Made by a program: the position numbers and the translations under genes. Shown here one piece after another: positions 22,369-33,500 of a stretch of 64,000 bases of DNA. Source of the stretch: Budorcas taxicolor (taxonomy: Eukaryota > Chordata > Mammalia > Artiodactyla > Bovidae); contig NC_068913.1 of assembly GCF_023091745.1 (NCBI RefSeq), positions 15,952,001 through 16,016,000 on the forward strand, in the 5' to 3' direction. Every line of letters begins with the position of its first letter. Positions within the stretch are counted from its first letter, which is position 1. The notes under the pieces were generated by a model that was not told the origin of the DNA, ran no database searches, and saw nothing but the letters and a program-made list of their open reading frames with translations.

Positions 22369-23748
22369 ACAAGGGAAAAGAGCCTCTAAATCTCTAAGTA
22401 AAAGCTAGAGGAGGATGCACATAGGAGCAAGAACTGAAGTGAGGCCTGAAAACTGTTATACAGGACTGCCTTTCTCCCACTCCTGGTGTCCATGTGAAAG
22501 GATGTTTTAAAGCACATTCCTGGCCTCTCTCTGCCTCTTTACGTACTCTGTCCTCATGAGAGGGAAATGACCGATCTAAATGGAAAGTTGACAAAACATC
22601 GCTGGATTTACCAGGGCCAGTTTCACTCTTCTTCCTGCTGAGACCCACTGCCTGTAGGGCACACAGGTAATAGTAGTTCTCCAGGTCCCCCTCAGTTTCT
22701 GGAGAAGGCTCTCCCCTGACCACCAGGCAAGGCTAAGTTCCACCCAGTGCTGCTGCAGTGGGCTAGTGAGCTGTCAAACTCTGGCGTTCTTTATGAGCAT
22801 CCTCACTGAGTTCATAGACCTAGAAGCCGTGATCTCTAGTCTGAGCTCCAAGAGTAATTGATATGCTATTTTGATCTCCCAACCCCTTCATCTTTCACTT
22901 TATTTTTCAATTTATTCAGAACTGAAATAGGGAAGGAAGATATTCTATATTAAGTTCCTTCCAAGACCCTCTCCCACCCCCCAGCAAGATCTGTAGGCAA
23001 GCAGATAGGTTGGGAGAAGATAGTTAGGCAAAAAAAAAAACACATCATAAACAGAAATAAGCAATTGTAAGGGTGTGGTATACTCATGAAGCTCTAGCTA
23101 GTTCAGTAAGCAGAATCTAAAGTACAAGACCTGAGGAGATAAGGTGATAAGTCAAGCTACACAAGGAGATAGAGACCAGATTAAGAAAGGCCTTCTATGT
23201 CATCCTGAGGATCTAGATTTTTCTCTGAGGTAATGGTGGTCAGTGTGGAAGAGAACTTGAAGGGTTTATGATGAGACAACGAAACTGCTTGTAGCTACTG
23301 CAGAAGTCAGACCAGGTGAAGCTGGGGGGCCTGAACAAGGATCGTGGTGGTGTCGATGGAGCTGTTTGGTCGTATTATCCTAAACTGATATAAAGCAAAC
23401 TCTGTGCATTGTGTTAATTATGAGACCAGTTTGCGGTGGCAGAGAAGAACGGATGTGTGTGTATTTCTCCATTTGTCTCAATGAAGTGGCCTTACAGTTA
23501 TCAAAACTTGTGCCCAAGAGAGAAATTCTCACTAAAAGGAAACCAGTCTTGAGCACAATTGACAGAAGAGCCACAGAATTGTTGGCTAGGGAGCTGGTGA
23601 ATCCAAACTCGGGGGAAGAGTTAGGATAACTAGAATGATTCAATTTGGAGAAGAGATTAATTTACAAACGGTGCCAATTCTACCCATTTTCACTGAAAGC
23701 AGACACAAAGAAATAGGCCAAAACACTGGCCTAAAAGTCTTAGAATAG
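22369..23748. other. Unique sequence with one 109-codon minus-strand frame
   Basis: 22723-22394 (-) is open for 109 codons and is more GC-rich than its surroundings. The peptide (including SPETEGDLENYYYLCALQAV) has no domain I recognise. A GT donor-like CTG/GTAAAT follows the first third, so a small exon is conceivable but unsupported. No repeat recognised in the stretch. Confidence 0.3.
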
Positions 23749-24463
23749 TGTCTTAGTCCGTTTCACTTGCTATAATAAAATGCCACAGGCTGGGTAGCTT
23801 ATAAAAACATAAATTTTTTTTTTTTAGATTTATATATGTATATGCATTTTTGTGTGTTGGGGGGAGTGCTGGCCTGGGTCTTCACTGCCCTGTGGCTTTC
23901 TCTAGTTGCGGCGAGCAGGAGCTACTCTGTGCTGCGGTGCACAGACTCCTCACTGCAGTGGCTTCCTGCTCGCAGAGCATGGGCTCTAGCGCATGCCTGC
24001 TCAGTAGCTGCAGCTTGTGGGCTCTAGAGGAGCCTGTCTCAGCAATTGTGTGCACGCTTAGTTGCTCCTTAGCTTGTGGGATCTTCCCAGACCAGGGATT
24101 GAACCTGTGTCCCCTGAATTGGCAGAAGCCACTGGACCACTAGGGAAGTCCAAAACATAAATTATTTTTCACAGTTCTGGAGGCTGAAAGTCTGAGATCA
24201 AGGTGCCAGCATAGGTGAGTGAGGACCCTCTTCCAGGGTATAGGTTTCTTTTGCTTCCTCACATGACACAAGGAGGCAAGGGCATTCTGTGGGATCTTTC
24301 TTTCCTTTTTTTAAATTAGAGCACTAATCCCATTCAGGAGGGCTCCCCTCTCATGACCTAAGTACCTTCAAAGGTTCAACCTCCTAATTCCATCACATTG
24401 GGCATTAGAGTTTCAACATGTGAATGTTAACGGGACATTCACTCACAGACTGTAGCAGATGGG
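23749..24463 (-). mobile_element. MLT1-type MaLR LTR, antisense, split by a CHR SINE
   Basis: The plus strand reads TTAGTCCGTTTCACTTGCTA, TGCCACAGGCTGGGTAGCTT, (SINE), CACAGTTCTGGAGGCTGAAA, GCACTAATCCCATTCAGGAG, TCATGACCTAAGTACCTTCA and CATCACATTGGGCATTAGAG, collinear with the reverse complement of an MLT1 LTR. Old mammalian ERVL-MaLR relic without internal genes. Confidence 0.75.
23816..24151 (-). mobile_element. CHR-type (tRNA-Glu, long form) SINE, antisense
   Basis: T run, then TCTCTAGTTGCGGCGAGCAG, GCTTCCTGCTCGCAGAGCAT, TTAGTTGCTCCTTAGCTTGT, GATTGAACCTGTGTCCCCTG and ACCACTAGGGAAGTCC. The exact target-site duplication AAAACATAAATT is at 23804-23815 and 24152-24163, inside the MLT1 LTR. 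Overlapping open frames (23836-24143) belong to the SINE. Confidence 0.9.
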
Positions 24464-24784
24464 CTGGAATAAAAAGATTATGATAATGAGAATTATAGAG
24501 TAGAGTTACTGAGAGAGTTGTGGAATCTCCTTCTGTAGAGACCTTTGGAAGTAGGACTTCTACATATAGTACACTATATTTAGTATAAATATAGTTTGTA
24601 TGAATATGGTTTAAGTGATCCTTTAAAAATACATATGTAAATAAAGCTGCTAGGCGTATAAGCTTTACAAGCATTGATTTTGTTTAAAAAAAGAGATGAC
24701 CTTGAACTTTCAGTATAGAAACAACAAAATACATTCTGTTCTGGAATTTTGCTTATATTATGTAAAGATTCATTCACATGACTA
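24464..24784. other. Unique AT-rich sequence
   Basis: No recognised feature. Confidence 0.5.
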
Positions 24785-25765
24785 ATTTTTTTGAGTGCCA
24801 ACTATGTATTAAAAACTGTTCTAGATGCTAAGGATATAAGACTGAACAAACATAAAAATTCATGCTATGTGGAGCTTGCAATCTTATTCATAAGTCAATG
24901 AGATAAATTAGTAAAATATATAAGATTTAGATAGATATCAGTGCTAATAAAAAAACTGAAAGAGAAATGGGGATTGGATATATCTTTTGTGGGGAAACGG
25001 TTGAGGATGTGTGAAAATTTAGATAGAATGGCTAGAGAAGGCCTCATCGGAACGGTAAAATTTGAGTAAAATCTGAAATTTAAGGAGAAAACCAGGTGGG
25101 TCTTTGGAGGCAGAGCAGTCCAGGCAGAGGGATTAGTTAGGGCACAGGCCCCGAGGCAGGTGTATGCTCGGTGACTAAGGAGATCATCTGGGTAGAAGAG
25201 AGTGAGGAAGGGGCAGAGAAGAGAATGAGAGAGGGCAGAGAGAAAATGAGGGCAGATTATGCAGGGCTGGGAAAGTCACTGCATGGACTTCGGTCCCAGT
25301 TTTCACTCTGAGGTGGAGAGGCAATGAATTTTCAGTGGAGGAGTAGCCCTGGAGCTCTTCAGGTACTCTTGAGAGTAAACTTTAATTGCCAGGAACAGAA
25401 ACAAGAATGTCAGTTAGAAGGATGTATCAGTAACCGCGGGGAGGAATGACAGTGGCTTGGACTAGAATATTGTGGGAAACATGGTAAGTGGTTAGAGTCT
25501 GGGTGTTTTTTGAAGGTAGAGTCTAGTCCGTAGGGTTTCCTGATGGATTAGATATGAAGTATAAAAGAGAAGAGAGGAGAATGACTAAGGATTTTTACCT
25601 GAGCAACTGAAAGAATGGATTTGTCATTTACTAAAATGGGGTATTTATTAAGAGACCGAGGTTTAGGGTGTGCATATGGGGAGAATTATTTTGGATAGGT
25701 AAAGTTTGAGATGCAGCTTGGCATAGATGCTTCTACTGTGAAGCATTAAGTGAATAACAGATTAT
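24785..25765 (-). mobile_element. L2 LINE 3' region, antisense (~980 bp)
   Basis: The plus strand follows the reverse complement of L2 over its length: AAACTGTTCTAGATGCTAAG, GGCTAGAGAAGGCCTCATCG, AGTCCAGGCAGAGGGATTAG, GGCACAGGCCCCGAGGCAGG, TGAGCAACTGAAAGAATGGA and AAGTTTGAGATGCAGCTTGG. No coding capacity remains. One of the longest L2 relics in the window. Confidence 0.75.
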
Positions 25766-25787
25766 CTAATTCTACTGTCTTTCCCTA

Positions 25788-27212
25788 CAAATTCTGAAAG
25801 ATGATGCTGTGAAAGTGCTGCACTCAATATGCCAGCAAATTTGGAGAACTCAGCAGTGGCCACAGGACTGGAAAAGGTCAGTTTTCATTCCAATCCCAAA
25901 GAAAGGCAATGCCAAAGAATGCTCAAACTACTGCACAATTGCACTCATCTCACACGCTAGGAAAGTAATGCTCAAAATTCTCCAAGCCAAGCTTCAGCAA
26001 TACGTGAACCGTGAACTTCCACATGTTCAAGCTGGTTTTAGAAAAGGCAGAGGAACCAGAGATCAAATTGTCAACATCCACTGGATCATCGATAAAGCAA
26101 GAGAATTCCAGAAAAACATCTATTTCTGCTTTATTGACTTCTGCCAAAGCCTTTGACTGTGTGGATCAAGATAAACTGTGGAAAATTCTGAAAGATATGG
26201 GAATTCCAGACCACCTGACCTGACTCTTGAGAAACCTGTATGCAGGTCAGGAAGCAACAGTTAGAACTGGACATGGAACAACAGACTGGTTCCAAATAGG
26301 AAAAGGAGTATGTCAAGGCTGTATATTGTCACCCCGCTTATTTAACTTATATACAGTGCACATCATGAGAAAGCCTGGGCTGGAAGAAGCACAAGCTGGA
26401 ATCAAGATTGCCAGGAGAAATATCAATAACCTCAGATATGCAGATAACACCACCCTTATGGCAGAAAGCGAAGAAGAACTAAAGAGCCTCTTGATGAAAG
26501 TGAAAGAGGAAAGTGAAAAAGTTGGCTTAAAACTCAACATTCAGAAAACGAAGATTGTGGCATCCGGTCCCATCACTTCATGGCAAATAGATGGGAAACA
26601 GTTGGAACAGTAGCTGACTTTATTTTGGGGGGCTCTAAAATCACTGCAGATGGTGATCACAGCCATGAAATTAAAAGATGCTTACTCCTTGGAAGGAAAG
26701 TTATGACCAACTTAGACAGCATATTAAAAAGCAGAGACATTACTTTGTCAACAAAGGTCCATCTAGTCAAGGCTATGGTTTTTCCAGTGGTCATGTATGG
26801 GTGTGAGAGTTGGACTATAAAGAAAGCTGAGCACTGAAGAATTGATGCTTTTGAACTGTGGTTTTGGAGAAGACTCTTGAAGAGTCCCTTGGACTGCAAG
26901 GAGATCCAACCAGTCCATCCTAAAGAAGATCAGTCCTGGGTGTTCATTGGAAGGACTGATGCTGAAGCTGAAGCTCCAATACTTTGGCCACCTCATGCGA
27001 AGAGCTGACTCATTTGAAAAGACCCTGATGCTGGGAAAGATTGAGGGCAGGAGGAGAAGGGGGTGACAGAGGATGAGATGGTTGGATGGCATCACCAGCT
27101 CAATGGACACCAGTTTGGGTAAACTCTGGGAGTTGGTGATGGACAGGGAGTCCTGACATGCTACAATTCATGGGGTAGCAGAGTTGGACACGACTGAGTG
27201 ACTGAACTGAAT
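25788..27212 (+). mobile_element. BovB (RTE) LINE, 5'-truncated, sense
   Basis: Begins inside the ORF upstream of the reverse-transcriptase fingers (GATGATGCTGTGAAAGTGCT) and runs to the BovB 3' end (GTTGGACACGACTGAGTGAC then TGAACTGAATTGAA). About 1.4 kb of the ~3.2 kb full element. BovB is a horizontally acquired ruminant LINE whose machinery also moves Bov-A and Bov-tA SINEs. Confidence 0.95.
25809..26837 (+). pseudogene. BovB reverse-transcriptase ORF remnant
   Basis: Three overlapping open pieces. 25809-26156 carries the fingers region (QAGFRKGRGTRDQIVNIHWI) and the start of motif A (FIDF). After a frameshift near 26140 the frame at 26011-26223 continues SAKAFDCVDQDKLWKIL and ends at a premature TGA (26221). 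26227-26613 holds motif B (GVCQGCILSPRLFNLY) and motif C, where the catalytic YADD reads YADN (26437-26448). 26580-26837 shifts frame again into the C-terminal domain (VMYGCESWTIKKAEH). At least three lesions, so not an active enzyme. Confidence 0.9.
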
Positions 27213-27366
27213 TGAACCACCCATTTTACACAAACTTTCCTTGACCTGTTGCTATAAAACAAAACAAAAAGCCTCTTTTATTCCGGGTTTTAAAATTCAC
27301 ATGATGATTATGCTTTGCTTTAATTTTTCTCTTTAGTTTTATTTTGTGTAATAAAATGAAATATGC

Positions 27367-27425
27367 ATTAAAATGCCTGGCACACGGTAGGTACTGAGTA
27401 AATATTTGTTGAATGAATGAATGGT
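27367..27425 (+). mobile_element. L2 3' terminus
   Basis: TGCCTGGCACACGGTAGGTA followed by CTGAGTAAATATTTGTTGAA TGAATGAATG-type ending, the classic L2 3' end. Confidence 0.75.
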
Positions 27426-27842
27426 AATGGAGAAGCCACAAGGTAATTACTCTTTCCTGAAAAGACCACACAGGAATGGAAGGAGAGCATGGCAATGTTA
27501 TTAGAGTCTAAATAAGAACCACTCTATGTCTTGCGCATATTCAGAAAACCAATGAGAGATGAGATATCCAGAAATCTTTACCTCTAGAGACCCCAGAGAC
27601 TTGGACAAAAGCCTTCAAACAACATATTCCATTAAAGAACTTTGAAAAGAAAAATACTCTGTATTTTTTTCTTCCTTTCTTAATCTTACAACTGAAACCA
27701 AGAATAAAGAATTGGCAGTACTTTTTTTTTAGAGAAGACTTACAATGAGAGTTCAAAAACTTAACAGTGTTTCAAAACAATGAGAGTGTGGTTTTGCAAC
27801 ATGATGGGCAGGGATGTTAATTTGTGGCCTGAAAAAAAAAAA
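27426..27842. other. Unique sequence
   Basis: No recognised repeat; A run at 27831-27841 is the tail junction of the next element. Confidence 0.5.
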
Positions 27843-28058
27843 AGAAAATGTTAGTCATTCAGTTGTGTCCTATTCTTTTGTGACCCCAAGGACTGTAGCC
27901 CGCCAGGCTCCTCTGTTCTTGGGGATTCTCCGGCAAGGATATTGGAGTGGATTGCCATTTCCTTCCCCAGGGGATTTTCTCATTCAGGGATTGAACCATG
28001 TCTCCTGAATTGCAGGAAGATTTTTTTTTTTTAACCATCTTGGCCACCAGGAAAGCCT
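27843..28058 (-). mobile_element. Bov-tA SINE, antisense
   Basis: TTAGTCATTCAGTTGTGTCC, GACTGTAGCCCGCCAGGCTC, then the antisense tRNA head with GGATTGAACCATGTCTCCTG and GGCCACCAGGAAAGCC. A 13-T insertion splits the head at 28021-28033. Confidence 0.9.
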
Positions 28059-28139
28059 AATTTGGGGCCTATGCAGCTGTAAATGTACTCATGGGTAAAA
28101 TAAAATGTAGTCTTTGGGAAGAGAGCTAAGGACCCATTT

Positions 28140-28874
28140 TTGTTCAGTTGCTCAGTGGTGTTCGACTCTTTACGACCCCATGGACTGCAGCACACCAGGC
28201 TTCCCTGTCCTTCACCATCTCCCAGAGCTTTCTCAAACTCATGTCCTTTGAGTCAGTGATGCCATCCAACCATCTTATCCTCTGTCATCCCCCTCTTCTC
28301 CTGCCTTCAATCTTTCCAGCATCAGGGTCTTTTCTAATGAGTGGCTCTTCTCATCAGGTGGCCAAAGTATTAGAGCTTCAGCTTCAGCATCAGTCCTTCC
28401 AATGGATATTCAGGATTGATTTCCTTTAGGATTGGCTGGTTTCATCTCCTTGTAGTCCAAGGGACTCTCAAGAGTCCTCTGCAATACCACAGTTCAAAAG
28501 CATCAAATTTTCAGCACTCAGCCTTCTTAATGATCCAACTCTCACATCCATACGTGGCTACTGGAAAAACCATAGCTTTGACTATACAGACCTTTGTTGG
28601 CAAAGTAATGTCTCTGCTTTCTAATATGCTGTCTACGTTGGTCATAGCTTTTCTTCCAAGGAGCAAGTATATTTTAATTTCATGGCTGCAGTCACCATCT
28701 GCATTGATTTTGGAGCCCAAGAAAATAAAGTCTGTCACTGTTTCCATTGTTTTCCCATCTATTTGCCATGAAGTGGTAGGACCAGATGCCATGATCTTAG
28801 TTTTTTTAAATGCTGAGTTTTAAGCCATTTTTTTTCACTCTCCTCTTTCACCTTCATCAAGAGGCTCTTTAGAT
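28140..28874 (-). mobile_element. BovB LINE, 3' part, antisense
   Basis: The plus strand starts TTCAGTTGCTCAGTGGTGTT (3' end) and runs to TTTCACCTTCATCAAGAGGC, just downstream of motif C. The minus frame 28792-28511 retains a C-terminal stretch (MASGPTTSWQIDGKTMETVT). Truncated upstream of 28874, so the reverse-transcriptase core is missing. Confidence 0.9.
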
Positions 28875-29091
28875 CCATATGTAAGACAAATCTGTTGGAT
28901 GAGATTTATAATCCATGCATAAGGACACTTCAGACTCTTCTAGAAGAAGAGGCAGAATCTCACAGAGGAACCAATCTCCAGCAGTGAAGTAGGACGTGCC
29001 AAAGCTGGATGTGAATTCTTAGGATAAAGAGAAGTTCTTACTTTGAAGGGAGAGAAAGGCCACATCTTGAGGGTGATAGTGCATGTGCCTG

Positions 29092-29210
29092 GGTATTCAG
29101 GTGCTTAGCTGTGTCCAACTCTTTGTGACCCCTTGGACTGTAGCCCACAAAGTTCCTTTTCCAATGGGATTTCCAGGCAAGAATACTGGAGTGAGTTGCC
29201 GTTTCCTACT
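29092..29210 (-). mobile_element. Bov-A fragment, antisense
   Basis: GCTTAGCTGTGTCCAACTCT, GACTGTAGCCCACAAAGTTC, CAAGAATACTGGAGTGAGTT: one diverged monomer. Confidence 0.85.
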
Positions 29211-30044
29211 TGAGTGTGAGAGGAATGTAAATTTTGATAGGCCTGATAGCAAGAGTAACTGAAGAGAAGATTTCAGTTTCTTCAAAGGTATTATGAAGCT
29301 GCAGTTCAGTTACATCCTCTGAGAAGTAGATGCTGGAATGGAGTGTAGTTCAAGTGGCTTATGGGGCCAAGGGAGCGGATGAGGAAATGTATGCAGTTTA
29401 AAGCAGGGAAGAATCTGATGGACAGGGAAAGCCTTCAGACTGAGATACCATTCTGATACCAGTGCAAGAAAAAGAGCCCAGGGAAGCCAAATTCAGCAAG
29501 AGCCTCTGATCATGATAGAAACCCAACAAAGTTTTGGCCACTCTACTAGGGAGCTCCAGAGCATAGATACCTGGTTCGAGGAGGTGCCACTGGGCAGAAT
29601 GGCCAAGCACAAGAACCTTGCCATGCCCAGTCACTGGCTGAGGACTTCTCAGGAAGACTATTGCCTCTGCTCAAAAAATAATGAGGAGGCCAAAGCCTGT
29701 GTCTGCTAACTGCATTCTTGGCAAATGAACAGGAAGCTGTTTCTCGAAGGCAGATATGAGCAGAGAACCTCCATGGCTCTGCCACGCAAAATGTCGTGAT
29801 CTAAGGGAGGGGACCTCACTATATAAGTGATACATTTTAGCCTGATCCACTCTGGTAGCCAGTGTGCTGGAAACCTAGCAGACAGTATAGAAAATACAAT
29901 GCGTTATATTTGCTAGAACCAGTTTCTATAAATAAAATCAGATCTCTTCATTCATGTTTTAGGAGTGGTGCCGCTATCCCTGTTTAAAGCTTGCCCCCCT
30001 CATGTCAGTAGTTCTACAGGATTTGTAAGTTAAAAACAACCAGA
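29211..30044. other. Unique sequence
   Basis: No recognised repeat. Short minus-strand frames at 29398-29634 and 29546-29785 overlap one another and look incidental. Confidence 0.5.
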
Positions 30045-30298
30045 CATAGCAATGAACAATTGGAAAATGAAAAATTTAAAATACCATTCATGATAGCATC
30101 ATAAGAAATCAAATATCTAATAATAAATCTAATGAAGATGTGTAAAACTTCTACTCAAAAAATTGCTGAGAGAAATTAAAGAAGAACCAAATAAATGGAG
30201 AGATAAACCATGCCCATGGATTAGAAGACTCAATATTTTTCAGATACCCATTTATTCCAAATTATTCTACAGATACTATACTATTCCTACAGACTTTT
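30045..30298 (+). mobile_element. L1 ORF2 fragment, sense
   Basis: AATACCATTCATGATAGCAT, AATATCTAATAATAAATCTA (split), GAACCAAATAAATGGAGAGA and TTAGAAGACTCAATATTTTT match the L1 ORF2 segment between the catalytic and thumb regions. Reading frame broken. Confidence 0.7.
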
Positions 30299-32270
30299 TA
30301 TTTTAAACTAACTTTATTGAGGGAAAATAAATACACAATATGATGCCTTCACTTTGAGCATAGATTTCAACAATTCTGAAAAAAGCATATTCCAATGTAC
30401 TCACCAGTACAATCAAGATATAGAATATTTCCATCATTCCAAAAAGCTCCCTCAGGCCTCTTCATAATCAGTTGCCACTTGCTACGTCTAATTCCTAAAA
30501 ACCACTGATCTGCTCTCTGTCTTGTCTTTCTTAGACATTTGTTTACATAGAATCAAATAGTTATACTCTTCTGTGTCTTGCTTTTTCCACCACAAAATGT
30601 TTTTGAAATGTTTCCATATTGTTGCATCTTTTTCGGTAGCTTGCTTCATCATATTGCCAATTACTATTCCATTGTATGAATACACCACCATTTGTTTATA
30701 CAGTCACTTGTTGATAGATATTCGGGATTTGCCAGTTAGGGCTAGTATTAATGAGGCTACTTTGAACATTCATTTGCAAGTTTTGTGTAAACTATGATTT
30801 CTTAGCCTCAGCATTACTGACTTTTGGGGTGGAGAATCATGGTTGTGGCAGTTGACTTGTATACTGCAAGTTTTTAAGCGGAGTTCCTGGCTTCTACTTA
30901 CTAGTCACTAGTAGCAGTTCCCAGCTGTGGCAATCAAAAATGTCTCCAGACATTTCCAAATGTTTCTTGATTTGGGGTGGTGAGGAGGGCAGTGGGGAGA
31001 TTTATCCTCAGTTGAGAACCTCTGCTATAAACATTTGTATTCATTGTTCTTGGGGGGATATCTGAGTAAAATTGCTGGATCCTGTTATGAATGTATGTTT
31101 AACTTTATAAGGAAATGAAAAACAGTGTTCCAAAGAGGTCATTCCACTTCACACTTCCACCACCAATGTAGGGCAGTCCTAGTTGCTCCAGATATTTGCC
31201 TACATTTGATAAAATAACTAGATATCAATAATTTTCATTTTAACAATTCTAGTGAGGATAAAAGAATGTTTCATTAGATTTCCATCTTTTCCTGGTTATA
31301 TTAATATATATACACCGTTTTATTAAGTGGTTATTAAAGCCTTTTGCTCATTTAGAATCGTTATTTTAATTGTTATTTTTGTAAGTCTCCTTTGTGTATT
31401 CTGCCTATGACTGCTGTATAAGATATGTACGCTGCAGACATTCTTCCCGGTCTGTGGTTTGTTTATCTGCTTTATTAATAGTGTGTCTTTGAAGATATGA
31501 AGTGTTTAATTTATCAATATTTTCTTTTATAGTTAGTGCTTTTATGTCCTTTAAAAATCCTTGTTTTTATTGTATTTTCCCAAGTTTGTGGAGATATTCC
31601 TTAGTATATCCTTAGAGAAGCTTTGGTTTTTAGGTTTTACATTTTGAACTATGAGTCACCATGAGAAATTTTTGTGAGTGGATAAAGATAGAGGTTGAGG
31701 TTCATTTTCTTGCACACTTTTGAATATCTAGTTGTTACCTCAGTATTTTTTAGCAAGACTTTCTTAACTGGTGGCTTGACTAAAACTCATTTGACCACTA
31801 TGTGTGATTCTATTCTGGACTTTCTCTTCTGTTCCACTGATATAAATGTCTGTTTCAGTATTTCTCAGCCTCTTTTTATTATTACCCTCCAATAGAGTCT
31901 TTCTAGACTGTTTAATTTCTTATTGCCCCTCTCCCTCATGGACTTTTACTACCTGAAATATATTTATGTATATACTTTTTATGTACTCTAAATGTATATA
32001 TGTGCTTTTTGCATGAAAAGAATATCAGTATTTTCCTGCAGGAATCAACTTTCACCCTCTTGGTGTGATATCACTTCCGTTGGGCATACATAGTCTATTC
32101 TAATACCACATTATAGCTTTAATAGGCCATATTGAAATTAGGTAGTGTAAGTCAAACTTTGTTCTTTCTCAAAATTGTATTGGCTATGCCAAATCCTTTG
32201 ATTTTATATATATATAAAGATTGGAATCAACTTGGCAATTCCTTTCTAAAAATATGTAGTAAAATCCCAC
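30299..32270 (-). mobile_element. L1 LINE, 3' half, antisense
   Basis: Collinear antisense L1: AACTAACTTTATTGAGGGAA (3' UTR), TATTCCATTGTATGAATACA, ACATTCATTTGCAAGTTTTG, (hAT insertion), AAAATTGCTGGATCCTGTTA, TCATTTGACCACTATGTGTG, TGGCTATGCCAAATCCTTTG. Diverged, older than the BovB copies. Several small AT-rich simple runs (31298-31310, 32200-32215). Confidence 0.75.
30793..31024. mobile_element. hAT-Charlie-type MITE inserted in the L1
   Basis: Same family and orientation as 22157-22368: left end TTTCTTAGCCTCAGCATTAC, interior CAGCTGTGGCAATCAAAAAT and GTCTCCAGACATTTCC, right end CAGTTGAGAACCTCTG. Flanked by GTGTAAAC (30785-30792) and CTATAAAC (31025-31032), 6 of 8 bases equal, as expected for an old 8-bp hAT duplication. 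Confidence 0.7.
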
Positions 32271-33134
32271 TACAGGCCATGATGGAGTAACAGGTACCAG
32301 ATTTACTTTTTCATGTAAAGCACATGGAATAATCTATGAAATAGATAGACACTCTTTTTAGACATTGGACAACAGAAAGTATAGGACACTGGACCCCAAG
32401 AAAAGGGAAACAAGTAAACTAAGTCATATGATCACCTCAGCTTACCAATACTTGGAGGTACATTCTGAATTGTAGAACAGGAAGAAGGGTGTCAAAGAGA
32501 ACACAGCAGAATTCAGGGATTCTGAGGCGGCTAGAAGTAGCAGAGAAAAGTTACGAAGGGAAGGCAGCTAAGCAGAAAAGAGTTTCAGAGATCTCCACAA
32601 AATTTCCCTTGGGATTTTGCTGAACACTAAGACCTGAACACATAAGGTAAAACTCTCTGAGGTCAGGAAAAGAGCAACGGAGCCATAAGCTGAATTCAAA
32701 ATTGACACAAGGATTGAAATTGTTCCTATTAGCCAAACTAGAGATTCCTCACTGGTTACCTGGAGCATTCAATAGAGATCCCCAAAGGGTCACATTTTTG
32801 GTAGTGGGGCTAAACTATCCCTATAGTAACTGTTGCTCTAGACCCACTCCAAAAATTCATACAAACAAGTCTCATGGGGATCAAAATAAAATGCAAGTAA
32901 CAATCGTCTATCAAAAATAATCCAACACTCTTTAAAGAAAGGCAACAAAATCCAACACTAAACATAACACCTGTAATAACAAGCAAACAAGCAAAAATCC
33001 ATAGACATTCCAAAATTAGGAAATAGTATACTTCATACTCGTAACTCAATGTATGCTGCATCTCAATTAAGAAGTGAAAAGAAGAAAGAGTTTTTGGTTA
33101 AAAAGAAAATTGTTGGAGGACGCATAGGATAATG
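32271..33134. other. Unassigned sequence, possibly old L1 5' region
   Basis: A-rich on the plus strand with some L1M 5'-UTR flavour (GATGGAGTAACAGGTACCAG, GATAGACACTCTTTTTAGAC) but not enough for a firm call. No gene seen. Confidence 0.35.
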
Positions 33135-33251
33135 CAGTGTGTATCAAACTTAGCTTGTATCGTTAAAAGACACATTGCTGGACCAACCCCTGGAATTCCT
33201 GATTGCTAGGTCAGTTGCTGCTGTTCTGGGAACCACCCTTGAAAACCACTG
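33135..33251. mobile_element. MER20-like hAT MITE
   Basis: Starts CAGTGTGTATCAAACTTAGC and ends CCCTTGAAAACCACTG with the ATTGCTGGACCAACCCC motif inside, the layout of MER20/MER5-type elements. Confidence 0.65.
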
Positions 33252-33299
33252 GGCTATCCCAATGATTAGTTTTAAATTCTAGAGTTAGTTAGATCTACT

Positions 33300-33500
33300 C
33301 AGACATAGGGTATTACCTTGGAGATCTTGGTTGCATTTCTTGACTTCTTAAAACTTTGGTTTTCTTTTTTGCAAAATACAGATAATAGTAGTATCTATGT
33401 TATATTATTGATGTGAGGATTAGTTGAGATAATATATCCAGTGTTGACACATAATAAGTGTACAATAAAAGTTAGCTATTTTCTTCTTATTATTACTATT
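33300..33500 (+). mobile_element. MIR SINE
   Basis: TTTCTTGACTTCTTAAAACT, GCAAAATACAGATAATAGTA, TGTGAGGATTAGTTGAGATA and CACATAATAAGTGTACAATA are the MIR 3' half in order, ending in ATTATTA repeats. Confidence 0.8.

Noticed and set aside
23836..24143. Two overlapping plus-strand frames rich in Ala, Ser and Leu
   Set aside because: They lie inside an antisense CHR SINE with a perfect target duplication.
30045..32270. Sense L1 piece next to an antisense L1 as a twin-priming inversion
   Set aside because: Twin priming puts the inverted piece at the 5' end of the element. Here the sense piece abuts the 3' end, so these are two separate L1 fragments.
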